64,000 nt of DNA from Gillisia sp. (GTDB lineage Bacteria; Bacteroidota; Bacteroidia; Flavobacteriales; Flavobacteriaceae): assembly GCA_024635655.1 (NCBI GenBank), contig JAGXIL010000024.1, positions 124,001-188,000 on the forward strand, read 5' to 3'. The position numbers and the translations under genes were made by a program. This document shows, one piece after another, positions 38,246 to 48,166 of the stretch (the stretch's first letter is position 1; each line of letters opens with the position of its first letter). A model generated the notes under the pieces. That model saw only the letters and a list, made by a program, of their open reading frames with translations. It did not search any database and was not told the DNA's origin.

Positions 38246-39250
38246 TCAAGATTTTTCTTTAGAAGGTAATAAGAAACTATAAAACTTCCTGATTTTTAAA
38301 TATTTCTTTTTAGTCAATAAAAGGTCCTTTAGATTTTTCTCATAGTTTTTTGCGGCTCCATGCAATGGTCTTTTTCCAACGTTTGTCTTATCCTTATTGA
38401 AAATTTGCTGTAAAAATTCGAGAAGTTTCTTGCTTTTCAAATTATCGGGAATAGCATTATTTTTAAAGGCGGGTTCATTTATCATAGAAAGATAAAGTTC
38501 CTCGTTTTGATCTATTTCTTTTACTTTAAGAATAACTTCATCAAAGCTTTCATAATCGTGGCAATTAATAAAAGCTGCAGGGTTGAAATCCTTTGCTACA
38601 TCCGGATTTCCCCAGTATATAGGAATGGTATTGGAAATAAAAGCGTGCATTATTTTTTCTGTAGTATAACCGGGAGAATACGAATTTTCAAAGGCAATAG
38701 AGAATTTACATTGGGATTGGAAATCAATTTTAGTAAACATCCAGTCGCTGGCAAATCGTTCCCCAACGGGTATGGAAATATTATTTAAATGAGTGCCGGG
38801 TGAGGAAACCGGTCTATAGGCACTAAGAAGGTGGAAAAAATTATCCCGTGTGGGATCTGCATTTGAATTTGAGTAAATAAAATTGCAAAAGTAATTTTCA
38901 GCATGAATATCCTGCAGGGAAATTTTTGGAACTTTAGTTAATTGCTCAAATTGGCCATAATAAAATGCGAAGTTAGGATACCTTAAATATCTGTCCTCAA
39001 ATTGAATATAATCAAAACCAATGGCATAATCACAAAGATTAAAATCGGGTTTTAAATTTTCACCGGTGTAGAAAATACGTACGCAATCATAATTTAAAAA
39101 TTCCCTGCCGTAACAGGAATAAATAAGATAATCTGGGCTAGCTTTATTTAATTCTATTTTATATGATTCAGATAAAAGGTCAAGGAAATAGTTGTCTTTA
39201 GGTTCAAACCCGGGATAAAAATCTGTAAACCACAATTTTATTGTTTTCAT
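38246..39250 (-). CDS. glycosyltransferase family 10 (alpha-1,3-fucosyltransferase-like)
   Basis: 'CKFSIAFENSYSPGYTTEKIMHAFISNTIPIYWGNPDVAKDFNPAAFINCHDYESFDE' is the GT10 signature. Confidence 0.88.
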   Translation of the reverse strand: MKTIKLWFTDFYPGFEPKDNYFLDLLSESYKIELNKASPDYLIYSCYGREFLNYDCVRIFYTGENLKPDFNLCDYAIGFDYIQFEDRYLRYPNFAFYYGQFEQLTKVPKISLQDIHAENYFCNFIYSNSNADPTRDNFFHLLSAYRPVSSPGTHLNNISIPVGERFASDWMFTKIDFQSQCKFSIAFENSYSPGYTTEKIMHAFISNTIPIYWGNPDVAKDFNPAAFINCHDYESFDEVILKVKEIDQNEELYLSMINEPAFKNNAIPDNLKSKKLLEFLQQIFNKDKTNVGKRPLHGAAKNYEKNLKDLLLTKKKYLKIRKFYSFLLPSKEKS

Positions 39251-39444
39251 AATTTGCTTAAGAATAAACTAGCAGTAGGACTTTCAGCATTCAAGTCCCA
39301 ATATGTTTTGGGTTTTTATATAAATAGTATTGGATATTCCATTTGTCCAATAAAAATTGGATTTGTTTTTATTACTAAGGCAAAGTAATAATTTTATTTA
39401 AACAAAATGAGGGGGATTAGGGAAGTATTCCATATTATCATTCA

Positions 39445-39760
39445 ATAACTGATGAGGCAAAAAAATCAATAATAGGCGGTGCAGGTTTTTAGAATCCCAC
39501 GTAGTGCGGTTATTTGTATATGAATCTTCTTGATATAATATTTGTTAACCTGACTCCCACCTATGCGGGAAAATTTGAGAATTTAGAAGATATAGAAGAA
39601 GCTTTAATTTACACCTTTCATAAAGCAGATATAAACCATGCAACTCTCAGTTTCCTGAAAAGTTGATTCTTTGTAAAGATAGATTGGTGAAAATTTTACT
39701 AACGGAACTTACCGAAATTTCTATGAGGAGCAGTATAGAAAACAGAATATAAGGATTTTA
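39445..39760 (+). pseudogene. remnant of dTDP-glucose 4,6-dehydratase (rfbB) with internal deletion
   Basis: Fragments 'IIGGAGF', 'TYAGKFENLEDIEE', 'IYTFHKADINHA' and 'ENFTNGTYRNFYEEQYRKQ' are collinear with the intact rfbB at 50654-51697 ('ITGGAGFIGSHVVRLFV', 'TYAGNLENVKDIE', 'NYTFLKADINDA', 'KNVTSGKYQEYYDKQYV'); frame broken by stops. Confidence 0.75.
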
Positions 39761-39798
39761 GCAAATTTCGCAGATAGGTGGAAGGAGATTTTCCCGGT

Positions 39799-40734
39799 TT
39801 ACCATAAAACCCAGGAATCATAATCCAGACAAAAACATTTTTCTTCTCCAATTCTCATTCCCATAAAACCTCCGGGGTTTGAGCTGTAGGTTCCTATAAA
39901 CTTATCAGCCTCGGCACAAATATCAAGGCTGGCAAAAAGCTTTAGGTGCTGAAGGTACTTTTTATCTTTGTCCAATTTTGTAAATTCTGAATGATCATAT
40001 CCTCGTTCAGCAGGTGAACAAAGCGTATAGAAATCCCAATCTCCATAGGACTTTTCGAGTTCTTCAATTACAGAGAAGGAGTCGGTTAATATAAATGCTG
40101 CTTTTTCAGTGTATACGCCCATTGCTTTCTCCATATACTTGTGGACAGAATATGTTTTTGTTTCTTTGATTTTATCTCCTTCCCTTATGTGAATGCTTAG
40201 GAAATTCTTCGGCATCACAACAGTTTTTTTATAATTTTCTACTAGTTTTTGACTAATGGTATTGTAATGCCAAATCATTTGAATGATTGTTTTGGTAGCC
40301 TCAAGTAATGGAGCATCAATAAGTTTTAATTCTGGAAAAGTAAATCTTTTATTAGCAAATTCCTCAGTTCGAAAATTTTCCCATAAATCCTGAGTTAAAA
40401 AATCGTCTCCGGATAAATATTTTAAAACTATTGGTGGATAGGATTTAGCATTTCTCATTTGATAAGCTCTCCTGTTATATCTGCTATGCAGAAAAAAAGT
40501 TTTTTCTTCACAAAAAGGTTCGAAAAAATCTGTCCAACCCCTGGAAAGTGCAAAATTTCCTTTTTTTGAATACAGAGAAAAGTTAATTTGGTTTTCAAGA
40601 CAGTATATCATTGCTAACACCATATTATTGAATTCCGAAAAAAAACCGGCCTCAGCTCCAAGGTGAAAGGTTACTTTTTTCTGAAATGAATTATTTAACC
40701 GGGTGTAGCTGTTTAATAATTCTGCTCTATTCAT
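39799..40734 (-). CDS. fucosyltransferase-like protein (GT23/NodZ/O-FucT-type fold)
   Basis: 'NFLSIHIREGDKIKETKTY' and 'LFASLDICAEADKFIGTYSSNPGGFMGMRIG'. Confidence 0.6.
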   Translation of the reverse strand: MNRAELLNSYTRLNNSFQKKVTFHLGAEAGFFSEFNNMVLAMIYCLENQINFSLYSKKGNFALSRGWTDFFEPFCEEKTFFLHSRYNRRAYQMRNAKSYPPIVLKYLSGDDFLTQDLWENFRTEEFANKRFTFPELKLIDAPLLEATKTIIQMIWHYNTISQKLVENYKKTVVMPKNFLSIHIREGDKIKETKTYSVHKYMEKAMGVYTEKAAFILTDSFSVIEELEKSYGDWDFYTLCSPAERGYDHSEFTKLDKDKKYLQHLKLFASLDICAEADKFIGTYSSNPGGFMGMRIGEEKCFCLDYDSWVLW

Positions 40735-40985
40735 TAAGTTTGGCTTAGTAATTATTGTAACTATAAATTTATATGATTAAAATATCTTCTTCCAAAACAA
40801 AGAAGGGAAAAATAATTCACACCGCTACTCTTAATAAAAATTGAAGGATGACACTAAATTATAAATTTGGTTTTTATTCCTGATGTTAAAGCTTTCTAAG
40901 CTATACTTCAAGAACTAACTCTAAAAAGGATACATTCGTAAAAAATAATTGGTTTAATTAATCCTGTGATATAGATCTTTATTAG

Positions 40986-42422
40986 ATGTCCTTAAAAAAG
41001 AAAGCAGCCATAAGTCTGGTTTGGACCTATACTCAACAATTCGGAAATCAGTTAATAGGTTTTGTTGTTTCCCTTATTTTAGCCAGGGTCTTATTACCGG
41101 AGGAATTTGGACTTATTGGTATGATAACAGTTGTAGTGGCTGTAGGAAATGTGCTTTTGGACGGAGGACTCACAAAATCTTTAATTCGTGAACCCGACTG
41201 TGATCAGGACGATTATTCCACAGTATTTTCTTTTCATCTCTTTGCCAGTATCTTCATTTATCTTATTGTTTACCTTATCGCTCCTTTTATAGCTGATTTC
41301 TATGAGCAGCCGGAGCTTACCGCTATTACAAGAATATATAGTTTATCTATAATTATTACCTCTTTCTCAGTTGTTCAAATGGCGAGGCTAACTAAAATAA
41401 TGGACTTCAAAACACTGGCCATTATTGCTATTCCGGCTTCTATTGTGGGAGGGGTTGTGGGAGTGGGGATGGCCTATACAGGTTTTGGAGTATGGAGCCT
41501 TGTATGGAGCAGCCTGGTAACCTCTACGGTTAGTACCGTACATTTGTGGATATATTCAGATTGGATACCTAGTATACAGTTTAATAAAAAGAAATTTCAA
41601 AAACATTTTAACTTTGGTTATAAGTTGACATTATCTGATTTTTTGAACAGAATTTTTAACAACATTTTTTTAATTGTAATTGGAAAGTATTTTTCGGCTG
41701 CTCAACTTGGTTTTTACACCCGGGCCGAAACTATGAAACAACTTCCCGTAGTGAATATTACAAATGCTTTAAATAAAGTAACTTACCCTTTATTTGTAAC
41801 TATTCAAGATGATGATGTAAGGTTAAAAAGGGTTTATAAAAAACTTATGCTTATGGTGATGTTTATTGTCACACCAATTTTAATCTTCCTCGCCGTTTTG
41901 GCAGAGCCTGTTTTTGTTTTTCTTTTTACAGACAAATGGTTACCTGCAGTTCCTTATTTTCAAATCCTGTGTATAACCGGAATCCTATTTCCATTACATT
42001 CCTATAACCTTACAATTTTAAATGTCAAGGGACGCAGTGATCTCTTTTTAAAACTGGAAGTTATAAAGAAAATTATAATCGTGCTCACCATTGCAGTGGC
42101 GATTCCATTTGGAATTATAGCCTTATTGTACGGGCAGGTAATCATTTCTATTGTCGCATTTTTTATAAATGCCCGCTATACTAAAAGATTTATTAGCTAC
42201 ACCGGCTGGGAGCAGTTAAAAGATGTTATTCCGATACTCATTTTAGCAGTTTTTGCCGGTTCAGCAATATTTTTTCTTGATAATTTTGGTCTTCAGGATC
42301 AAACTTACATTATAAGGATTGTTTTGGGAGGGCTTATGGGGACTGCAATTTATTTGTTGATTGCTTATCTTCTAAAATTTAGCAGTCTTTCAGAATTCAC
42401 AAATTTAATACTCAAAAAGTGA
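40986..42422 (+). CDS. lipopolysaccharide/oligosaccharide flippase (Wzx-like, MATE/MOP superfamily)
   Basis: 'SLVWTYTQQFGNQLIGFVVSLILARVLLPEEFGLIGMI', ~12-14 TM segments. Confidence 0.88.
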   Translation: MSLKKKAAISLVWTYTQQFGNQLIGFVVSLILARVLLPEEFGLIGMITVVVAVGNVLLDGGLTKSLIREPDCDQDDYSTVFSFHLFASIFIYLIVYLIAPFIADFYEQPELTAITRIYSLSIIITSFSVVQMARLTKIMDFKTLAIIAIPASIVGGVVGVGMAYTGFGVWSLVWSSLVTSTVSTVHLWIYSDWIPSIQFNKKKFQKHFNFGYKLTLSDFLNRIFNNIFLIVIGKYFSAAQLGFYTRAETMKQLPVVNITNALNKVTYPLFVTIQDDDVRLKRVYKKLMLMVMFIVTPILIFLAVLAEPVFVFLFTDKWLPAVPYFQILCITGILFPLHSYNLTILNVKGRSDLFLKLEVIKKIIIVLTIAVAIPFGIIALLYGQVIISIVAFFINARYTKRFISYTGWEQLKDVIPILILAVFAGSAIFFLDNFGLQDQTYIIRIVLGGLMGTAIYLLIAYLLKFSSLSEFTNLILKK

Positions 42423-43492
42423 TCCCCGTAACAAAAACTTTTTTACCTCCTTTGGAGGAATATCAGCAACATCTAAAGGAGATCTGGAACAGCAATCAGG
42501 TAGCCAATGGGGGAAAATTATTATTTGATCTTCAGCGGGAGCTTAAAGGTTTTCTTGGCGTTGATAATATGATTCTTACCGCCAACGGTACCCTTCCTCT
42601 TCAAATTGCATTAAAGGTGCTGGGGGAAAAGGGAGAAGTAATTACAACTCCTTTTAGTTATGTGGCCACCACATCTACTATAGTCTGGGAAAACTGTATT
42701 CCTGTATTTGTAGACATTCATCCTGAATTTCTTACGATAGATGAAACAAAAATTGAAGCGGCTATTACAGATAAAACCACTACTATACTTGCAACTCATG
42801 TTTTTGGCAATCCTTGCAACGTTGAGCAAATAGAAATAATAGCTAAAAAACACAATTTAAAAGTGATATATGATGCTGCACATTGTTTTGGAGTAAAGTA
42901 TAACGGGGAATCATTGTTTAACTATGGTGATATAAGCACCTGTAGTTTTCATGCCACTAAAATTTTTCATACAGGGGAGGGTGGTGCTATGTTCTGTAAG
43001 GATGAAGATCTTTATAAAAAATTATTCTACAGCCATAATTTCGGACATAAAGGAGAGGAGGATTTTCATGGTTTGGGCATAAATGCCAAAATGAGTGAGT
43101 TGCAGGCAGCTATGGGGTTAGCGGTGTTGCCTTATGTAGAAAATCTCATCAATAACCGAAAAATAATTATAGAGAATTATGATTGTCTTTTAAATTTCGA
43201 AAAGTTAAGGAAGATAACTATACGTAAGCAATCGGAATGGAACTACAGTTATTATCCGGTAATTTTCGAAAATGAAGAGAAGTTACTGATGGTTCAAAAA
43301 GCTTTAAATAATAAAAAAATATACCCAAGGAGATATTTCTATCCATCATTAAACAATTTGAATTATGTAGCATTTCAGGAAATGAAAATTTCGGAAGATA
43401 TTTCCAATAGTATATTATGTTTGCCGTTATTTACTGGCATAAGAAAATCGGAAGTAGAAATCATATCTGGAATTATAAATAATATTGTTTAA
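42419..43492 (+). CDS. DegT/DnrJ/EryC1/StrS aminotransferase (copy 1)
   Basis: 'YDAAHCFGVKYNGESLFNYGDISTCSFHATKIFHTGEGGAMF' PLP-Lys region; GTG start overlapping the flippase stop. Confidence 0.9.
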   Translation: MIPVTKTFLPPLEEYQQHLKEIWNSNQVANGGKLLFDLQRELKGFLGVDNMILTANGTLPLQIALKVLGEKGEVITTPFSYVATTSTIVWENCIPVFVDIHPEFLTIDETKIEAAITDKTTTILATHVFGNPCNVEQIEIIAKKHNLKVIYDAAHCFGVKYNGESLFNYGDISTCSFHATKIFHTGEGGAMFCKDEDLYKKLFYSHNFGHKGEEDFHGLGINAKMSELQAAMGLAVLPYVENLINNRKIIIENYDCLLNFEKLRKITIRKQSEWNYSYYPVIFENEEKLLMVQKALNNKKIYPRRYFYPSLNNLNYVAFQEMKISEDISNSILCLPLFTGIRKSEVEIISGIINNIV

Positions 43493-43520
43493 TACAATCG
43501 CTGGTAAATAAAAAATAAAT

Positions 43521-45128
43521 TTGAAAGACTTCTTTTGTTCCCCCCATAAACTCAATAAAAAATTATTTGTAAAGGTTTTTCTGATAATTTCAATATGTTA
43601 TTTTTTTTCCTCCATTTTTTTTGGACTTGATTTTACTGACAGTTTTTATCATCTCAATCAGGCATTATACCCTGCTGATGGAATTAACATATATTCTTTT
43701 TTTCTGAGCTCCGTTGTTATTAAGGGTATTATATCATTGGCGGGTCCGGAAATAATTTATCTGCGATTTTTAAACTCCTTATTATTATTTTTCTCAGTTG
43801 TAATGCCGTTTTTTTTAATCAAAGTGGAAAAACCGCGTGCTGAAATTTATTTATATATTGCTTGTTGTTTATTTTTATTCGCACCCTTTAATGTCAATAT
43901 TTTAGGATATGACAGCCTGAGCATTTTTATACTTTCATTTATATTTTCGGTTACAGTTTTATATTTACAAAAGCCAGGATTTATTTTTGTGTTATTGTTA
44001 TCCACGTTAAGTGCAGTAGCTGTTTTAGTAAGGCTACCCAATTTATTAGTTATACCAATCATTTTTTTAGTTATACTTTATTCCGATAAAATTAATAAAG
44101 GATATTTCACCGGGAAATTATCTGCTATTTACCTATTAATAACTATTTTAATTATTTTCTTCGGCTACTCGATGTACTACTCCAGCCCTGAAGATTTTTT
44201 CCGGCCTTCCAGTAAATCTTCTTACCATAACCTGCAGATTTTATTTAATAATTATTTTCAGCATGGAATAAAAATGTTTCTTCTTTTATTTCTACTATTA
44301 GGTGGTTATTTTATTTATAGAACTAAAAGAGACAAGGTATCCAAATATCTTTTATATGCTGTTGCAGGTGCTATTCTTTTAATTCTTATGGGGTTGTTTG
44401 TAATTCGTACCAAATATTCTCAAAATTATTCACTGTTTCTCACATCCATGGCAATATCCATGGTTATTGTAACTATTATTCAAAACAACAAAGAATGGAT
44501 AAGTCCCAGACATTTGGTTCTATATCTATATATTTTATTTTTATTTATTAATCCTTTTGGCTCAAATACCGGGCTTTTGAAAGCAACCTCCTTATTTTTA
44601 TTGCTTCCCTTTGTTTTAAGTTTCAGCAATTTTAAAATTAATTCCTATTGGATTTTAACGGCCATAGTTTTATTGCCTTTTGCCTTAATTGAAAAATTAT
44701 CTATTATCTATGAGGATAGGGGGATTTCTGCTTTAAATACGACGATAAATATTGATCTATTCAATAATATAAGCACCACAGAAACAAGAGCAGATTTTCT
44801 GGAAAGAATTGATGCTGAAATCAAAGAACTAAAAAACCGTAATGTGCAGATTTATTTTTATGGAGACAAAAGTCATATTTTCCATTACCAGTTTCCTGAA
44901 ACCAATTTAAATATAGCCTCTTTTTTCCAGCCTATAGATAATTTAATGTACTTTTCAAAAATAGATGAAAAAATAAAAAATAAAGAACAGGTGGCAATTT
45001 TTATGGTTGATTCGTACCCCGGAAACCAAACCGGATCACAACCAAATGTAATAGGGGAGAAACTTATTCAAGAAGGATTTAAAAAGATTGAGATGGCATC
45101 CTTTTCCTACTTTTTAAAAAGTAACTAA
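43521..45128 (+). CDS. polytopic membrane protein, probable GT-C-type glycosyltransferase
   Basis: 535 aa, many TM segments, acidic residues in the first loop ('GLDFTDSFYHLNQALYPADG'), soluble C-terminus; TTG start. Confidence 0.5.
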   Translation: MKDFFCSPHKLNKKLFVKVFLIISICYFFSSIFFGLDFTDSFYHLNQALYPADGINIYSFFLSSVVIKGIISLAGPEIIYLRFLNSLLLFFSVVMPFFLIKVEKPRAEIYLYIACCLFLFAPFNVNILGYDSLSIFILSFIFSVTVLYLQKPGFIFVLLLSTLSAVAVLVRLPNLLVIPIIFLVILYSDKINKGYFTGKLSAIYLLITILIIFFGYSMYYSSPEDFFRPSSKSSYHNLQILFNNYFQHGIKMFLLLFLLLGGYFIYRTKRDKVSKYLLYAVAGAILLILMGLFVIRTKYSQNYSLFLTSMAISMVIVTIIQNNKEWISPRHLVLYLYILFLFINPFGSNTGLLKATSLFLLLPFVLSFSNFKINSYWILTAIVLLPFALIEKLSIIYEDRGISALNTTINIDLFNNISTTETRADFLERIDAEIKELKNRNVQIYFYGDKSHIFHYQFPETNLNIASFFQPIDNLMYFSKIDEKIKNKEQVAIFMVDSYPGNQTGSQPNVIGEKLIQEGFKKIEMASFSYFLKSN

Positions 45129-45218
45129 AATTTTAGAAGCTAAGGGGGAAATTCTTTGGTTAATTAGATTTTAAATATTCTTTATGAGTTCTATTTAAAT
45201 CTCTAATTTTAGAAATAC

Positions 45219-45226
45219 TATCTTTG
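45219..45226 (+). promoter_or_regulatory. putative Bacteroidota -7 element upstream of the epimerase gene
   Basis: TATCTTTG matches TAnnTTTG; no clear -33 seen. Confidence 0.3.
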
Positions 45227-45255
45227 CCGCCAATATTTGTTAAAATTTCTTCTTA

Positions 45256-46257
45256 ATGATTAAAGAACAATTCAAAAAATTAAGTTCTTCAAAAATTTTA
45301 GTTACAGGAGGTGCCGGTTTTATTGGTTCCAATCTTTGCGAACAACTTATTAGTCTGGGAGCTACTGTTACATGCCTGGATAATTTCGCCACCGGAAAAA
45401 GAGAAAATCTTGCTGCTATTATAAATAATCCTGCCTTCGGCTTATTAGAAGGGGATATACGTGATCTGGAAACCTGTCATAAAGCTGCGGAAGGAGTAGA
45501 TTTTATACTGCACCAGGCTGCTTTGGGATCTGTTCCAAGATCGTTAAAAGATCCTATCACCAGTAATGATGTAAATGTATCGGGGTTTTTAAATATGTTG
45601 GTTGCTGCCCGCGATGCCGGAGTAAAGCGTTTTATTTATGCAGCCAGTTCTTCTACATACGGTGATTCTGAAAATTTACCGAAGGTAGAAGATGTGATCG
45701 GAAAACCACTGTCTCCATATGCCATTACAAAATATGTAAATGAGTTATATGCTGATATCTTCAAAGATTCCTATGATCTCAATACCATTGGTTTGAGATA
45801 TTTCAATGTATTTGGAAGAAAACAAGATCCCAATGGCGCTTATGCGGCAGTGATCCCAAAATTTGTTATTCAGCTAATGAATCATAAATCTCCGGTAATA
45901 AACGGCGACGGAACCTATTCCCGTGACTTTACATATATCGATAATGTCATTCAAATGAATCTTTTGGCTCTTACCACCGAAAATCAGGATGCGTTAAATG
46001 AGGTTTATAATACAGCAGTAGGTGACCGAACAAATTTACTGGAGCTTACTACACTATTGAAGAAATTTCTATCAAAATATGATACGGAAATCGCCTCCAT
46101 TGAAATAAAACATGGGCCTAACAGGGCCGGTGATATCCCTCACTCCTTGGCATCTATTGATAAAGCCAAATTAAAATTAGGATATGATCCGGAGTTTAAA
46201 ATAGAGGACGGACTTAAGGAAGCAGTAGATTGGTATTGGGAAAATTTGCAGAAGTAA
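45256..46257 (+). CDS. NAD-dependent epimerase (WbpP/TviC-like UDP-HexNAc(A) 4-epimerase)
   Basis: 'ILVTGGAGFIGSNLCEQLISLGATVTCLDNFATGKRENL', 'YAASSSTYGDSENLPKVED', 'SPYAITKYVNELYA'. Confidence 0.85.
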   Translation: MIKEQFKKLSSSKILVTGGAGFIGSNLCEQLISLGATVTCLDNFATGKRENLAAIINNPAFGLLEGDIRDLETCHKAAEGVDFILHQAALGSVPRSLKDPITSNDVNVSGFLNMLVAARDAGVKRFIYAASSSTYGDSENLPKVEDVIGKPLSPYAITKYVNELYADIFKDSYDLNTIGLRYFNVFGRKQDPNGAYAAVIPKFVIQLMNHKSPVINGDGTYSRDFTYIDNVIQMNLLALTTENQDALNEVYNTAVGDRTNLLELTTLLKKFLSKYDTEIASIEIKHGPNRAGDIPHSLASIDKAKLKLGYDPEFKIEDGLKEAVDWYWENLQK

Positions 46258-46329
46258 TATTTCTTTTTTACAACAAATTGATGATTTAAATTCATCAAAA
46301 ACTATTAATAGAACACAAGAAATCGCATA

Positions 46330-47613
46330 ATGAATAAAGACATTAAAATAGCAGTTATAGGCCTTGGGTATGTAGGTTTACCACTTGCAAGGTTATTTGC
46401 CACCAAATTTTCGGTAATAGGATTTGATATTAATCAGGGCCGGGTAAGAGAATTAAAGAACGGGCATGATAGTACCCTTGAGGTAGAAGATGATTTATTG
46501 AAATCTGCATTGGTAGATCAACCCTCAGACGATATAGGTTTATATTGTACCACAACCCTTGAAGATATAAAGGACTGCAACTATTATGTTATTACTGTTC
46601 CAACTCCCGTAGACAAGAACAATCGCCCGGACCTTACTCCTTTATATAAGAGTAGTGAGAGTGTGGGAAAAGTCTTGAAGAAGGGAGATATTGTAATCTA
46701 TGAATCTACTGTATATCCGGGTGTAACAGAAGACGAATGTGTTCCCGTTCTGGAAAAGGTAAGCGGGCTTAAATTTAATGAAGATTTCTTCGCTGGTTAC
46801 TCTCCTGAGAGGATCAATCCGGGAGACAAGGAGCATACTGTAGAGAAAATATTGAAAGTAACAGCGGGATCTACGCCGGAAATCGGCAAAAAAGTAAACG
46901 ATCTTTACGCCCAGGTAATAACAGCGGGAACTCACTTGGCACCTACCATTAAGGTAGCCGAAGCTGCTAAAGTTATAGAAAATTCACAGAGAGATATAAA
47001 TATTGCCTTTGTAAATGAACTGGCAAAGATATTCAATATGATGGAGATCGATACCCAGGATGTACTGGAAGCAGCAGGCACAAAATGGAATTTCCTTCCT
47101 TTCAAACCGGGACTTGTAGGAGGACATTGTATAGGAGTGGATCCATATTATCTGGCTCAAAAGGCCCAGGAGCTTGGATATCATCCGGAAATTATCCTTG
47201 CGGGGAGAAGAATGAATGACAGCATGGGATCATATGTTTCCAGTGAAGTAGTAAAATTAATGCTTCAAAATGATATAAAAGTTAAGGGATCCAAAATCCT
47301 GGTGATGGGAATAACTTTTAAGGAAAATTGTCCTGATGTAAGAAATACCAAGGTGGTTGACGTCATTAAAAATCTTAAGGAATACGGTACCGAGGTAACC
47401 ATTTTTGATCCCCTGGCTAATCCTGAAGAAGTTAAACATGAATATGGATTGACTACTACCAGAACATTACCATCTGAAAAATATGATGCAGTTGTTTTAG
47501 CAGTGGCCCACAAGGAATTTTTAAACCTGGATTTTGACGCCATGAAAAATGGCAATACCGTGGTATATGATGTTAAAGGGGTTTTGGGCGACAGGTGTGA
47601 TAAGAAACTTTAA
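46330..47613 (+). CDS. nucleotide sugar dehydrogenase (WbpA/WbpO/TviB-like)
   Basis: 'IAVIGLGYVGLPLARLFA', 'GYSPERINPGDKEHT', 'PGLVGGHCIGVDPYYLAQKAQELGYHPE'. Confidence 0.9.
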   Translation: MNKDIKIAVIGLGYVGLPLARLFATKFSVIGFDINQGRVRELKNGHDSTLEVEDDLLKSALVDQPSDDIGLYCTTTLEDIKDCNYYVITVPTPVDKNNRPDLTPLYKSSESVGKVLKKGDIVIYESTVYPGVTEDECVPVLEKVSGLKFNEDFFAGYSPERINPGDKEHTVEKILKVTAGSTPEIGKKVNDLYAQVITAGTHLAPTIKVAEAAKVIENSQRDINIAFVNELAKIFNMMEIDTQDVLEAAGTKWNFLPFKPGLVGGHCIGVDPYYLAQKAQELGYHPEIILAGRRMNDSMGSYVSSEVVKLMLQNDIKVKGSKILVMGITFKENCPDVRNTKVVDVIKNLKEYGTEVTIFDPLANPEEVKHEYGLTTTRTLPSEKYDAVVLAVAHKEFLNLDFDAMKNGNTVVYDVKGVLGDRCDKKL

Positions 47614-47633
47614 TTTTGTTACTTGGGAATTAG

Positions 47634-47673
47634 GGATTGGTGAATCGGAGATTGGTTAATTTAGGATTGGTAA
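47634..47673. repeat. degenerate GATTGGTTAAT-type short repeats upstream of the four-helix-bundle ORF
   Basis: gggattggtgaat / agattggttaatt / aggattggtaaat. Confidence 0.6.
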
Positions 47674-47709
47674 ATTTTGTAATTTATAAAAGCCTCAAAA
47701 ATAATTTAT

Positions 47710-48081
47710 ATGGCTTCTAATTTCGAGACATTAGATTGCTGGAAAGAATGCTACAGTTTAAAGCTTTTTATAAAAAGGGAAATTTTAATCAATCTGCCGA
47801 AAAACGAACGTTATGATTTATATTCTCAATTATTGAGATCAGCGAGGTCTGGTACTGCAAACATAGCCGAAGGATGGGGAAGATATCATTATAAAGAGAA
47901 TATTAAATTCCTAATCAACGCAAGAGGATCAGTAGCTGAAATCTTAGACCATGGAATTGAGGCAAAAGATTGTAATTATATTTCAGAAGATGTGCTTGAA
48001 GCACTTCGGAATAAGGTGGAATCATGTCTCAGGTTAATAAATGGTTATATCAAATATTTAAGGAATAGAAATAAGGAATAA
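47710..48081 (+). CDS. four-helix-bundle protein (23S rRNA-intervening-sequence / S23 type)
   Basis: 'LDCWKECYSLKLFIKREI...YDLYSQLLRSARSGTANIAEGWGRYHYKENIKFLINARGSVAEILDHG'. Confidence 0.88.
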   Translation: MASNFETLDCWKECYSLKLFIKREILINLPKNERYDLYSQLLRSARSGTANIAEGWGRYHYKENIKFLINARGSVAEILDHGIEAKDCNYISEDVLEALRNKVESCLRLINGYIKYLRNRNKE

Positions 48082-48128
48082 ATGGAAGTTAATTCTTTAA
48101 TAGTTTGACTCGGATATTAAATTTTCCA

Positions 48129-48162
48129 GTTAACCAATTAACCAATTAACCAATTAACAAAT
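48129..48162. repeat. TTAACCAA tandem repeats downstream of the four-helix-bundle ORF
   Basis: gttaaccaattaaccaattaaccaattaacaaat, inverted relative to the upstream ATTGGTTAAT elements. Confidence 0.85.
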
Positions 48163-48166
48163 ACTG

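Noticed and set aside
48129-48162. TTAACCAA repeats as a CRISPR-like or iteron array
   Set aside because: Units too short, no unique spacers and no replication gene nearby; treated as flanking repeats of the four-helix-bundle ORF.
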